Made by a program: the position numbers and the translations under genes
DNA from: Janthinobacterium sp. ROICE36
Lineage (GTDB): Bacteria > Pseudomonadota > Gammaproteobacteria > Burkholderiales > Burkholderiaceae_D
Assembly: GCF_002869965.1 (NCBI RefSeq)
Contig: NZ_PEBS01000010.1
Span: forward strand, 43,764-107,763
Direction of reading: 5' to 3'
DNA: 64,000 bases
Notes under the pieces: model-generated
Database searches by the model: none
Told to the model about the DNA's origin: nothing
Seen by the model: the letters and a program-made list of their open reading frames with translations, nothing else
In this document: positions 38,147 to 48,836 of the stretch, one piece after another
How positions within the stretch are numbered: position 1 is the stretch's first letter
How the letters are laid out: the number at the start of each line of letters is the position of its first letter

Positions 38147-38453
38147 CATCGTCCCACTTGAATATTATCAATATTGAATGATTATTCATGGCCGCATACA
38201 TGCCCTGCTATTGTCCTGCGCCCATTCCAAGGAGGAAAATGGCCGTTCTGGCCCGGCAGCTTCAGATATTTGCTGTCTTATATAAGATTCGTCGCCATCG
38301 GATACACAAACAGCGGCAGGACAGTCTAAAATACGTGGTGGGCAAGCACGGCGTCACCGCCGGCACACTAGCCGTCCAAAGCAAGGCTAACCGTCCTGTA
38401 TTTGGAATGAAGAAAGTTAACCACCAGGCATCACCGCATACAAGGGAATGAAC

Positions 38454-40685
<2,232 letters not shown>

Positions 40686-40723
40686 TGCAGTTCTGACAGG
40701 CAATAAGTTCTTTATTGCCTGAT

Positions 40724-40762
40724 AAAAAAACGCCGCCGGAAGCGATTCCGGCGGCGTTTTTC
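40724..40762. terminator. Bidirectional terminator after icd
   Basis: AACGCCGCCGGAA / GCGA / TTCCGGCGGCGTT is a perfect 13-base-pair stem with A7 before and T5 after. A weaker AGGCAATAA/TTATTGCCT hairpin precedes it. It can serve icd and the convergent DUF411 gene. Confidence 0.93.
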
Positions 40763-40776
40763 ATCGCCCTTCAGTA

Positions 40777-41220
40777 TTATTGGTAGTGCTTGTAGACATT
40801 GGTGCTGCCATTGTTATTGACCAGCAAGACGTCATACGCATCCTTGCGCGGCCCTTCCATGCCTGGCGAACCCATCGGCATTGCCGGCACGGCCAGGCCT
40901 CTGGCCTTGGGTTTCTCGCGCAACAACTGCTTGATCTCGCTGGCAGGTACATGGCCTTCGATGGTGTAGCCGTTGACGAGGCCCGTGTGGCAGGAACCGA
41001 GCGCGTCCGGAATGCCAGCCAGCTTGCGGTATTGCGCCGGCATCTCGACATTTTTCGCGCGTACCGTAAAACCGTTCGTTTCCAGATGCTTGATCCATTC
41101 GGAACAGCAGCCGCACGAGGCGCTCTTGTAGACTTCAATGACGGGCAGGGCCGCGATGGCGAACGTGGGCAGGCCCAGCATGGCGGCGAAGGTGCCGCGC
41201 AAGAAAAAATGTTTGATCAT
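40777..41220 (-). CDS. DUF411 metal-binding periplasmic protein
   Basis: A 147-residue exported protein with a signal peptide (about 1-23). YKSASCGCCSEWIKHL is the DUF411 signature with a Cys-x-Cys-Cys thiol cluster, and GSCHTGLVNGYTIEGHVPA is its second motif. DUF411 proteins are found with copper and heavy-metal resistance genes and are thought to bind metal in the periplasm. The C-terminal half is rich in Met and Gly (PAMPMGSPGMEG), suitable for copper. A Cys/His-rich gene lies just upstream in the same direction. Confidence 0.85.
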   Translation of the reverse strand: MIKHFFLRGTFAAMLGLPTFAIAALPVIEVYKSASCGCCSEWIKHLETNGFTVRAKNVEMPAQYRKLAGIPDALGSCHTGLVNGYTIEGHVPASEIKQLLREKPKARGLAVPAMPMGSPGMEGPRKDAYDVLLVNNNGSTNVYKHYQ

Positions 41221-41277
41221 ATGTTGCTTTCAGGCGGATAAGGTCTATCGTGGCCACCTTGGTGGCCTGCTTGGTAT

Positions 41278-41625
41278 TTAAGCGGAAAGTGGTCGCGGCG
41301 GCCGGCGCGGGCCGTCGGGAATGAATCCCGTCAGCAAGGTGGCCGTGGCGATGGTGACTTGTTGTGCGCCGGAGCAGGCTGCGGCAGGAAGGGCCAGGCA
41401 GGGCGGCATCAGTTCGCCCAGGCAAAAGCTGGAACAGGCGCCGCACGCTGGGTGCTTGGCGGGGGTCTTGTTTTCTGCTTGCGTGCCGGCGCTGTGGGCG
41501 GCGGCGGATGACTGCGCAGCGTGATGCTGGCAGCCCGCCGCCATCATGGCGCCTGCAGCCCCCGCTTTCAGCGACACCGCCGTGATCAACAGCAGGATCA
41601 GCCATGTTGTGAAGAGTCTTAGCAT
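41278..41625 (-). CDS. Small secreted/membrane Cys-His-rich protein
   Basis: A 115-residue protein with an N-terminal hydrophobic segment (about 4-27). The middle is rich in His and Cys (CQHHAAQSSAAAHSAG, CGACSSFCLGELMPPC), and the C-terminus is Pro- and Arg-rich. This composition resembles DUF2946-like proteins near copper genes. It lies 57 bases upstream of the DUF411 gene and is probably co-transcribed with it. Metal binding is inferred from residues only. Confidence 0.65.
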   Translation of the reverse strand: MLRLFTTWLILLLITAVSLKAGAAGAMMAAGCQHHAAQSSAAAHSAGTQAENKTPAKHPACGACSSFCLGELMPPCLALPAAACSGAQQVTIATATLLTGFIPDGPRRPPRPLSA

Positions 41626-41673
41626 CGGCGGAAAGTATAGCATGTGGGCAATGTCGCCAGAAGCAGGCAACCG

Positions 41674-43014
41674 CTAGCGCGCGGCGGTGGCGCGCGCCTT
41701 CCATGCGTACATGGCCCGGTCCGCATGGCGCAGCAGCAGCTGCATGCTATCGCCGTCGTCCGGATAGTGGGCCACGCCGATGCTGACGGCGATGTGTAAT
41801 GGTTGGCCGTTGCCCAGGTGCAGCGGCGCGGCCAGGGCCGCATGGATTTTTTGCTCGATCAGGCTGACGTTCGCCGGTGTGGCATTGCTTTCCAGAAGCA
41901 CGACGAATTCATCGCCGCCCATCCTGGCCAGGGTGTCTGTTTCGCGCATGCAATCTCGCAGGCGGCTCGCCACCGCCTGCAGCAGCAGGTCGCCACAGGC
42001 ATGGCCGTGGTCGTCGTTGACCCGCTTGAAGTTGTTCAGATCCAGGAACAGCAGCGACAGCCGGCCTTCCTGGCGGTGCGCGCGCGCGAACGCCGTGCGC
42101 AGGCGGTCGTGGAACAGGCGGCGGTTCGGCAGGCGGGTCAGCTCATCGTGCATGGCCATGAACTGCATTTGCGTCTGCAACTGCCGGCGCTCGATGGCGG
42201 TGGCCAGCTGTTTGGCGACAAATTGCAGCAAATCTTGGTCTTGCTCCGTGCCGATGACGGCGTCCTGGACGCCTTGCAAAGCCAGCACGCCGATGCTGCC
42301 CATGGAAGAATACAGCGGCACGGCCAGCCAGCAGGAGGACAGCGCGAGGGCCGCCGTTTGCAGCGCCACGGGCAGGCTGGCCAGTTGTCCCGGCTGCAGC
42401 AGCAAGGGGCGGCCGCTGCGCAGGACTTCGTCGCACAGCAGGCTGGCCAGGGACGACGTTGGCTGCGGCGCGTTGTCGTCGGCCTGGCAAGTCATGAGGG
42501 GCTGCGCGTCGTCTCCGTCCTGCAGGGACAGTGTCAGGCTGCGCGCTGGCAACTGGTCGCCGATGATGTGCTGGATACGGTGCAGCAAGGCGGGCAAGTC
42601 TTGCGTCGCCTGCATGGCTTCGGAGATGGCGTACAGCGCGGCCTGCTTTGCCTGCGCCTGTTTCAGCAGGGTGATGTCGCGCGCCACCGCCACGCGCAGC
42701 TGGTCGGCGGCGGACCAGCGGGCGGACCACATGATGTGCGCCAGCCGGCCGTCCTTGCGCAAGTAGCGGTTTTCAAAGTGCGTCTGGGCATGGCCATCCA
42801 TGATGGAACGCGCGGCCGCCTGGGTGCGGGCGCGGTCGGCGGGGGCGACCAGATCGAGCATGAACTTGCCGACCATTTCCTGCTGCGTGTAGCCGAAGAT
42901 GCGTTCGCAGGCTGCACTGACGAACACGAAGCGCCCCTCCACATCGACCATGCACACGGCGTCGAGCAATAAATCGGTGAAACTGGCGACCGGCGCGCTA
43001 ATCATATGTTTCAT
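41674..43014 (-). CDS. PAS-GAF-GGDEF diguanylate cyclase
   Basis: A 446-residue protein: PAS domain (about 10-120, FTDLLLDAVCMVDVEGRFVF), a GAF domain (about 130-280), and a GGDEF domain with intact MGGDEF and an RETD inhibitory site five residues before it. It is expected to make c-di-GMP in response to a ligand of the sensor domains. There is no membrane segment. It lies in the same direction as the Cys/His-rich gene but 48 bases apart, so it may be a separate unit. Confidence 0.88.
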   Translation of the reverse strand: MKHMISAPVASFTDLLLDAVCMVDVEGRFVFVSAACERIFGYTQQEMVGKFMLDLVAPADRARTQAAARSIMDGHAQTHFENRYLRKDGRLAHIMWSARWSAADQLRVAVARDITLLKQAQAKQAALYAISEAMQATQDLPALLHRIQHIIGDQLPARSLTLSLQDGDDAQPLMTCQADDNAPQPTSSLASLLCDEVLRSGRPLLLQPGQLASLPVALQTAALALSSCWLAVPLYSSMGSIGVLALQGVQDAVIGTEQDQDLLQFVAKQLATAIERRQLQTQMQFMAMHDELTRLPNRRLFHDRLRTAFARAHRQEGRLSLLFLDLNNFKRVNDDHGHACGDLLLQAVASRLRDCMRETDTLARMGGDEFVVLLESNATPANVSLIEQKIHAALAAPLHLGNGQPLHIAVSIGVAHYPDDGDSMQLLLRHADRAMYAWKARATAAR

Positions 43015-43210
43015 ATGCCCACTATTCTAGTGGACATTGCCGATGGATATTGAAATTGTTGTTTTTAGGGAAAAGGAACCATGGAGCGGGGCGTGCCCGT
43101 CCGGCAACGCCGGCAGCATGCGCATGCTTGTCACTGCGGAGCAGGCGTCCCGTCAAAAAGTTGTCTTCCAGACGCAGGAACGCAGCCTGGAACAGGTGCT
43201 GGCCGGGCGC

Positions 43211-44329
43211 TTAATCACTGACGACAAACGCGCCCGGGTCGAGTTGATCCAGCGTAACGATGGTGCCGCTGCCCGGCGCGCCGCTGCTCTGGCTGAGCCG
43301 TGCATGCAGCTGGGCCAGATAGTCGGCGCGGCAGCGGCGCAGCACGTAGTCGCGGAAGTTGTCATGTTCCAGGGCGCGCCAGGCGCGTTCGCGTCCTTGC
43401 GCCGAGCGTATGCCGGCCAGCTCGATCAGCGCGGGCGTGATGCTGGCGTCACCGGGGCTCAGGCGCGTGTAGCCGTAGCGGTCCATATACGGGCCGGTGA
43501 GCGTTTCGATGAGGTTGATGTCATCGTCCGACAGTTGCTGCCTGAATTTGTCGATGTTGGCCGCGATCGGCGCATAGCAGTTGGCCGACCAGAGCGACGA
43601 CAACTGCGCGATTTGCCGCGCTTCCGCCGACGCGGCCACGTCCAGCATCTGCGGCAGGAAGGCAATGCCGAGAAAGTCACATACCGTTTCCAGCGTCTCT
43701 TGTTGCCGCGACAGGAAATCTTCATAGCGTATGGTCAGCACGCGCTGGGGATAGCGTTGCACGACATGGTCGGCTGCCGCATGGGCGGCCAGCCAGGTCC
43801 TGGCATTGAGCAGCGTGTCGAAATCGTGGATGATGGCGCGGTTCATCGACGCCACTTGCGCGCGCGGATCGCGCACCACGTTGAGGAATAGCATGTCCGG
43901 ATACAGTTTCACGATGTCGTCGGCGTAGTGCACGCTGTCGAGCGACTTGTCCATCACCACCTGCGCGTGGCGGCGTTCGCCTGCGCGCAACAGCAGCTCC
44001 CATGCCACGCGGTGGATGCTGCGCGGCTGGCCGCGCAGCGTCTCGAACACTTCCACCGGATCGAAGACGACGCCCGGCCACTTGACCATGCTGGCCGCCG
44101 CCAGGCCCACCACATCGACCACCAGGCGAAAGTAGGCGCGGTCGTCGCGCAAGTCGCCGTACAGGGGTAGTAGCGGCATCATATCGACCAGGTGCAGCGG
44201 ATACGGTGAATAAAACTGCGGCGACAGGTTCAGGCGCAGGCGCAGGGCATGGCTGCCGCAGCGGCGCAGGGGGATCATCATGACAGGGCGCGGGCGCGCG
44301 CCGTCGCCGGGATGGTGGCTGTTGCTCAT
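43211..44329 (-). CDS. Sulfotransferase
   Basis: A 372-residue soluble protein of the PAPS-dependent sulfotransferase superfamily. The 5'-phosphosulfate-binding loop is PLRRCGSHALRLRL (about residues 20-33), the 3'-phosphate-binding strand is VVRDPRAQVASMNR near residue 160, and IRYEDFLSRQQETLETVCDFLG is the helix that follows in this family. The order of motifs and length suit a small-molecule or carbohydrate sulfotransferase. It follows cysC by 33 bases, and cysC makes PAPS, so enzyme and donor supply are linked. The acceptor is unknown. Confidence 0.82.
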   Translation of the reverse strand: MSNSHHPGDGARPRPVMMIPLRRCGSHALRLRLNLSPQFYSPYPLHLVDMMPLLPLYGDLRDDRAYFRLVVDVVGLAAASMVKWPGVVFDPVEVFETLRGQPRSIHRVAWELLLRAGERRHAQVVMDKSLDSVHYADDIVKLYPDMLFLNVVRDPRAQVASMNRAIIHDFDTLLNARTWLAAHAAADHVVQRYPQRVLTIRYEDFLSRQQETLETVCDFLGIAFLPQMLDVAASAEARQIAQLSSLWSANCYAPIAANIDKFRQQLSDDDINLIETLTGPYMDRYGYTRLSPGDASITPALIELAGIRSAQGRERAWRALEHDNFRDYVLRRCRADYLAQLHARLSQSSGAPGSGTIVTLDQLDPGAFVVSD

Positions 44330-44362
44330 CTCATCATTCCTCGAAAAGGTGGCCGCGCGGCA

Positions 44363-44992
44363 TCAGATGAAGCGCGGGCACAGTTGCTGGAACAGGCGCT
44401 CGCAGGCCTGTTCCAGCGATAGCACGCCCGTGTCCAGCATCAGCGCCGGCGCCAGCGGTGCCTCGTAGGGCGCGGAGACGCCCGTAAATGCGGGGATCAG
44501 TCCGGCCCGCGCTTTTTTGTACAGCCCCTTGGGGTCGCGTGCTTCGCATAGCGCGCTCGGCGTGCTGATGTAGGCTTCGATAAAATTGTCGTTGCCGATG
44601 ATCTGGCGCGCCATTTCGCGGTCGCTGCGCAGCGGCGAGATGAAGGCGCAGATGACCATCATGCCGGCGTCGTTCATCAGCCTGGCCACGACGGCGCCGC
44701 GGCGGATGTTTTCCTGGCGGTCGCGGGGAGAGAAACCCAGGTCGCCATTGAGGTGGTGCCGCATATTGTCGCCGTCGAGCACGCAGCTCAGGCGACCCGC
44801 CGCCAGCAGCTGCCTTTCCAGCGCGTACGCCAGCGTCGACTTGCCTGCGCCGCTCAGGCCGGTCAGCCACAAGGTCGCGGCCTGCTGGCCGGCCAGCGGC
44901 CCCCGCTGTTCCTTGCTGATATGGCCCGCATGCGGGAAAATGTGCGTCGCCACCACGTCGCCAGCGGCGGCGATCTGTTCCAATTTACCCAT
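44363..44992 (-). CDS. cysC: Adenylylsulfate kinase
   Basis: A 209-residue kinase that phosphorylates APS to PAPS. Walker A is GLSGAGKS (45-52), the DGDN motif follows (LDGDNMRHHLNGDLGF), then the FISPLRSDREMAR and DPKGLYKKARAG segments of the family. It has no fused ATP sulfurylase domain. The sulfotransferase gene follows, suggesting that PAPS made here is used for sulfation rather than assimilation. No cysD, cysN or cysH is present in the window. Confidence 0.93.
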   Translation of the reverse strand: MGKLEQIAAAGDVVATHIFPHAGHISKEQRGPLAGQQAATLWLTGLSGAGKSTLAYALERQLLAAGRLSCVLDGDNMRHHLNGDLGFSPRDRQENIRRGAVVARLMNDAGMMVICAFISPLRSDREMARQIIGNDNFIEAYISTPSALCEARDPKGLYKKARAGLIPAFTGVSAPYEAPLAPALMLDTGVLSLEQACERLFQQLCPRFI

Positions 44993-45013
44993 GTGCCACT
45001 CCCCCGTGCCGGC

Positions 45014-46723
45014 TCAAAACTGTTCCCACTCGATTTCGCTGGGCTTGGCCACGGCCGGACGGGCCGGCTTTGCCTTGGCGGGCGGCTGCCGCACTGCCAC
45101 GGGCGGCGGCGGACGGCTGACCACGCGCAATCCCGCATCGCGGCCGCCAGCGATGTTGCCCACACGGAAGACGCTGACCACCTCGTTCAGGCTGTTGACC
45201 TGTTCCTGCATCGCTTGCGCGGCGGCGGCCGCTTCCTCGACCAAGGCCGCGTTTTGCTGCGTGACATTGTCCATTTGCGTCACGGCCATATTGATTTGCT
45301 CGATGCCTGCCGACTGCTCCTGGCTGGCGGACATCATTTCGGCCATGATGCCGGTGACGCGCCTGACGCTGGCGACCACTTCGTGCATGGTCGACCCGGC
45401 CTGTTCGACCAGGCGGTTGCCGGCTTGCACCTTGTCGACCGAATCGCCGATCAAGTCCTTGATTTCCTTGGCGGCCGCGGCCGAGCGCTGCGCCAGATTG
45501 CGCACCTCGGTGGCCACCACGGCAAAGCCGCGCCCCTGTTCCCCGGCACGGGCCGCCTCGACCGCCGCGTTCAGCGCCAGGATATTCGTCTGGAAGGCGA
45601 TGCCGTCGATGACGGCGATGATGTCGACGATCTTGCGCGCCGAGACATCGATGGCCGCCATGGTGTCGACCACCTGCGCCACCACGGCGCCGCCCTTGGT
45701 GGCGACATCGGAGGCCGATTCGGCCAGTCCGTTGGCCTGGCGCGCATGGTCGGTGTTGATGCGCACGGTGCTCGTCAGTTCTTCCATGGACGAAGCGGTT
45801 TGCTCCAGCGTGCTGGCCTGCTGTTCCGTGCGCGAAGACAGGTCCAGGTTGCCCATGGCGATTTGTCCTGCCGCCGTGGCGATGGTCTCGGTGCTGGCGT
45901 GAACTTGCTGGACGATTTGCGCCAGGCTGTCGCGCATCGACTGCATGGCATACAGCAGGCTGTGCGTATCGCCGGCGCGGGTATGGATGGGCACTGCCAG
46001 GTTGCCGCTGGCAATTTGCCCAGCGATCGCCGCCGCTTCGTCGGGCTCGCAACCGAGCTGACGCGTCACCCCGCGCGTGATCAGCACGGCGGCCAACAGG
46101 CTGGTGATCAGGGCCAGCGAGCCGATGCTCAGCATCACCAGGCGCGCCTGGCTGTAGGCAGCCTCGGCATTAACAGACGCTTCGTTATTCTGCTTTTCCT
46201 CGACGGCGATCAAGGTGCGCAGCAATTCCCACCAGCGCTTTTGCACGGGGCGGAATTCATAGCGCAACAGTTTGTAGGCATCGTCTTGCTTCTGGTTCAG
46301 CGCCAGCACGGCGGCCCGCTGAATAAAGGGGGCCGCCAGCTCGCTTTGTCTGCGGATTTGTTCAAGCAGGTTTCTTTCTTCGTTAGAAGTGCCTTCCCGA
46401 TTGGCGAACATTTTTCCCAGCTTTTGTTGGGCGGCATCGTATTTTTTTTCCTGCGCCGCGATGCGCGTGACTTCGATCTGGATTTCCTTGTCCTCTTTCA
46501 GCAAAATCAGATTGCGCATGGCCAGCGCCCGTTCGGTGACCGTCAAATCCATGGTTTGAGCCAGGCTGGTTTCGACGTTGTTGACCTTGGTGGTTTCATC
46601 CATGCGGTCCTGGATTTGACGCATGCTGGTCAGCCCCAGCGTGATGACCAGCAACAGGAACATGGCGACCAGGCCAAAGCCCAGACTGAGCCGCTTGGCG
46701 ATGGTTAACTTCATAAATTTCAT
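45014..46723 (-). CDS. Methyl-accepting chemotaxis protein
   Basis: A 569-residue chemoreceptor. A first membrane helix (about 12-33) is followed by a four-helix-bundle periplasmic sensor, a second helix (about 190-212), a HAMP domain and a long signalling coil with the hairpin tip [20 protein letters not shown]. The C-terminal tail is Pro/Ala-rich and ends EWEQF, which matches the x-W-x-x-F tether for CheR and CheB. AAGGAGG precedes the ATG. The ligand is unknown. Confidence 0.93.
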   Translation of the reverse strand: MKFMKLTIAKRLSLGFGLVAMFLLLVITLGLTSMRQIQDRMDETTKVNNVETSLAQTMDLTVTERALAMRNLILLKEDKEIQIEVTRIAAQEKKYDAAQQKLGKMFANREGTSNEERNLLEQIRRQSELAAPFIQRAAVLALNQKQDDAYKLLRYEFRPVQKRWWELLRTLIAVEEKQNNEASVNAEAAYSQARLVMLSIGSLALITSLLAAVLITRGVTRQLGCEPDEAAAIAGQIASGNLAVPIHTRAGDTHSLLYAMQSMRDSLAQIVQQVHASTETIATAAGQIAMGNLDLSSRTEQQASTLEQTASSMEELTSTVRINTDHARQANGLAESASDVATKGGAVVAQVVDTMAAIDVSARKIVDIIAVIDGIAFQTNILALNAAVEAARAGEQGRGFAVVATEVRNLAQRSAAAAKEIKDLIGDSVDKVQAGNRLVEQAGSTMHEVVASVRRVTGIMAEMMSASQEQSAGIEQINMAVTQMDNVTQQNAALVEEAAAAAQAMQEQVNSLNEVVSVFRVGNIAGGRDAGLRVVSRPPPPVAVRQPPAKAKPARPAVAKPSEIEWEQF

Positions 46724-47146
46724 ACTGCCTCCTTAAGGCCATGCTTCCTGTTCCGAATAAGCAAATGCGGATTTATCACGAAGCACCCAGCGATCATAGT
46801 GATTGCTGGTAGGTGAAAAGTCACACATAGTCACTTTCATCATTTGAGCAACAGTATAAAATTACTTGCGGCAACAGTTCCAATTTGAGTTAAATAACGC
46901 GCCCTCGCTGGCGCCGCGGCTGGGGTGGAGCGTGACTTGTATCAAGAATGAAAATTTTTCATGCCACATTGTGCTCATGATTTCACATTTCACGTCGCTA
47001 TAGCTGTGTCTGCCTGGCACCTGAAGCGGCGTGTATCCCACGTCTGGCTGAAAGTGGGCTAGCTTGACGGTTGATTGTTATCAAAAACTGAAAGTTATGA
47101 ATATCTCAGCCATACACCACTACGCGTTTAGCAAGGCATAACGACC
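46724..47146. other. 423-base intergenic region
   Basis: This gap separates the divergent chemoreceptor gene and the 535-residue protein gene. It is fairly A+T-rich and contains a perfect ATGAAAA-T-TTTTCAT palindrome at 46948-46962. No sigma-28 promoter was recognised for the chemoreceptor. No coding frame was convincing. Confidence 0.5.
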
Positions 47147-48754
47147 ATGACCTCCGTCTCCCCGATCCCGAGCTGGAATCCAAGTCCGTCCCGCGCGCCT
47201 GCCGCTACGGCAAGCAGGGCGGACACGCCCTCATCCCCGGCGTCTACCCCTTCCGCCATCGTCGCCTTCGGCGGCCCGCCGGCCTTGGCATCTCTCGTGC
47301 CTTCGCCGATGGTGTGGGAAAGCGCATCGCGCGACAAGGTGAGCGAGGCGATGACGAAAAGCTTCTCTTCGTATGCGTTTGGCGGTCGCTTCAGCGGCCT
47401 GGGCGCGGCCATGCTGGGTCAGGCCAAGCTCGGCAACTACAATTTCTCGCAGGCGATGCGCCAGCCGCCGCCGAGCACCACGCCGAATGTCTATGCGGCG
47501 TCCGGCATCGCGCCGGGTAGCCTGCACGGTAATGGCGAAGACCGGGTTGCCCTCAGCATCACGACGAAAAGCGGTGTGGAAGTCAAGCTGACACTCGACA
47601 GCCAGGGCGACGGACTGGCCGTGAACATGACGACGAGCGGCGACCTCAGCGACGCTGAAGCCAGTGCGTTGGGCGACCTGGCAAAAGGTTTTCAGGAAGC
47701 CATTGATGGCATGGGGCAGAGCACGCCGAAAATCAAGCTGGAGGGCTTGATGCAGTTCGACCAGCAAGTGTTGGCCTCGGTGAAACTGCATGCGGAAGTG
47801 AAGGTGCGCGGCGAGCCGCAAAGCGTGCAAACCCTGGATTTCCAGGCTGACGGCGCGCAGCGCAAGGTCAGCTTCAGTGGCGAGGCCGGCAGCCTGGACC
47901 TGAAGGTCGATGCCAGCCAACGCAACACCCTGGGCAGCAAGGAACGGCAAGCCAAGGCGCTGGGCAGCTACATGAAGCAGTTCGACCAGGCGGCGTCACG
48001 CGGTCATGGCGATGCTGGCCTGGTGGCCATGCTCAAGGACAGTTTTACGGCCTTGCACAGCAATGCCGCCGCGCCGCAGTTGGCCACGGACAGCCCCGAA
48101 ACGGGCAGGTGGCGCCTGGCGGCCGAGGACAAGTCCATCCTGACGGGACTGGCCGATTTCAGCGCCTCCGTGTCGCAAGCCGTGGCATTCAGCAATCCCA
48201 TGCGCAGCGCGGAAAAGGATGGCTTCAATTATGCAGTGTCGCAGAAGACGACGCAGGCCGGTGCCAGCCAGGATGCGCGTTCGATCCGGCAGCAGCAGCA
48301 ATCAAAGCTGAGCGCCAGCTACCATGAGACGCTCGTTCCCGGCGTGCCGCTGCGCCTGACGGCCAGCACAGACTCGCAGAATTATACTTACCACCAGATC
48401 GAAGATACGGCCAGCAGCGACGCGCAAGTGGCCTACAAGGATGGCAAGATGGTGAAGGCAAGCTTGCAGCAGGAGAGCCGCCAGTCCGAGCATGTCATGA
48501 AGTATTTCCTGGGCAAGCTGGAATCGGACCAGACCACGCCGGGCAATTATTCCGTGTTGCGCGACCTGCTGCCCGCGCTGGGGCCGTACAAGACGGGCGA
48601 GAAGGACATGTCGCCCGAGGCGCGCATGGAGCAGCGCAAGCAAGCGCTGCTGACCTTGAGCGACGACGTGCTGCTGCAATCGTATGCGGGCCTGAGCATC
48701 AGCCTGTGGCAAGCCGATGTGCCTGCGGAGCAGGGCGAGGCCGCCGCCGTTTAG
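47147..48754 (+). CDS. Large hypothetical protein, unknown family
   Basis: A 535-residue protein without signal peptide or membrane helix. Residues 1-60 are low complexity, rich in Ser, Pro, Ala and Thr, and look disordered. The middle (about 120-270) is beta-rich with alternating patterns (VALSITTKSGVEVKLTL, VRGEPQSVQTLDFQ, VSFSGEAGSLDLKV), and the C-terminal part is helical and polar, rich in Gln, Lys and Ser. I recognise no family. It stands alone, divergent from the chemoreceptor, and ends at a strong terminator. Composition suggests a surface, flagellar or secreted-without-signal protein, but this is only inference. Confidence 0.7.
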   Translation: MTSVSPIPSWNPSPSRAPAATASRADTPSSPASTPSAIVAFGGPPALASLVPSPMVWESASRDKVSEAMTKSFSSYAFGGRFSGLGAAMLGQAKLGNYNFSQAMRQPPPSTTPNVYAASGIAPGSLHGNGEDRVALSITTKSGVEVKLTLDSQGDGLAVNMTTSGDLSDAEASALGDLAKGFQEAIDGMGQSTPKIKLEGLMQFDQQVLASVKLHAEVKVRGEPQSVQTLDFQADGAQRKVSFSGEAGSLDLKVDASQRNTLGSKERQAKALGSYMKQFDQAASRGHGDAGLVAMLKDSFTALHSNAAAPQLATDSPETGRWRLAAEDKSILTGLADFSASVSQAVAFSNPMRSAEKDGFNYAVSQKTTQAGASQDARSIRQQQQSKLSASYHETLVPGVPLRLTASTDSQNYTYHQIEDTASSDAQVAYKDGKMVKASLQQESRQSEHVMKYFLGKLESDQTTPGNYSVLRDLLPALGPYKTGEKDMSPEARMEQRKQALLTLSDDVLLQSYAGLSISLWQADVPAEQGEAAAV

Positions 48755-48767
48755 ACTCGACCGTGCA

Positions 48768-48809
48768 CAATGCAAAAAGCCCGTCTGCGAAGAGGGGCTT
48801 TTTGCATTG
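48768..48809. terminator. Strong bidirectional terminator
   Basis: CAATGCAAAAAGCCC and GGGCTTTTTGCATTG form a perfect 15-base-pair stem around a 12-base loop, with A5 and T5 inside the stem. It separates the convergent hypothetical and aroP genes. Confidence 0.93.
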
Positions 48810-48836
48810 CTTATTTCCTGATACGGCGCAGGCTGC

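Noticed and set aside
37154..38453. An integrated island using tRNA-Val as attachment site
   Set aside because: No integrase gene and no repeat of the tRNA 3' end were seen; only decayed fragments follow it.
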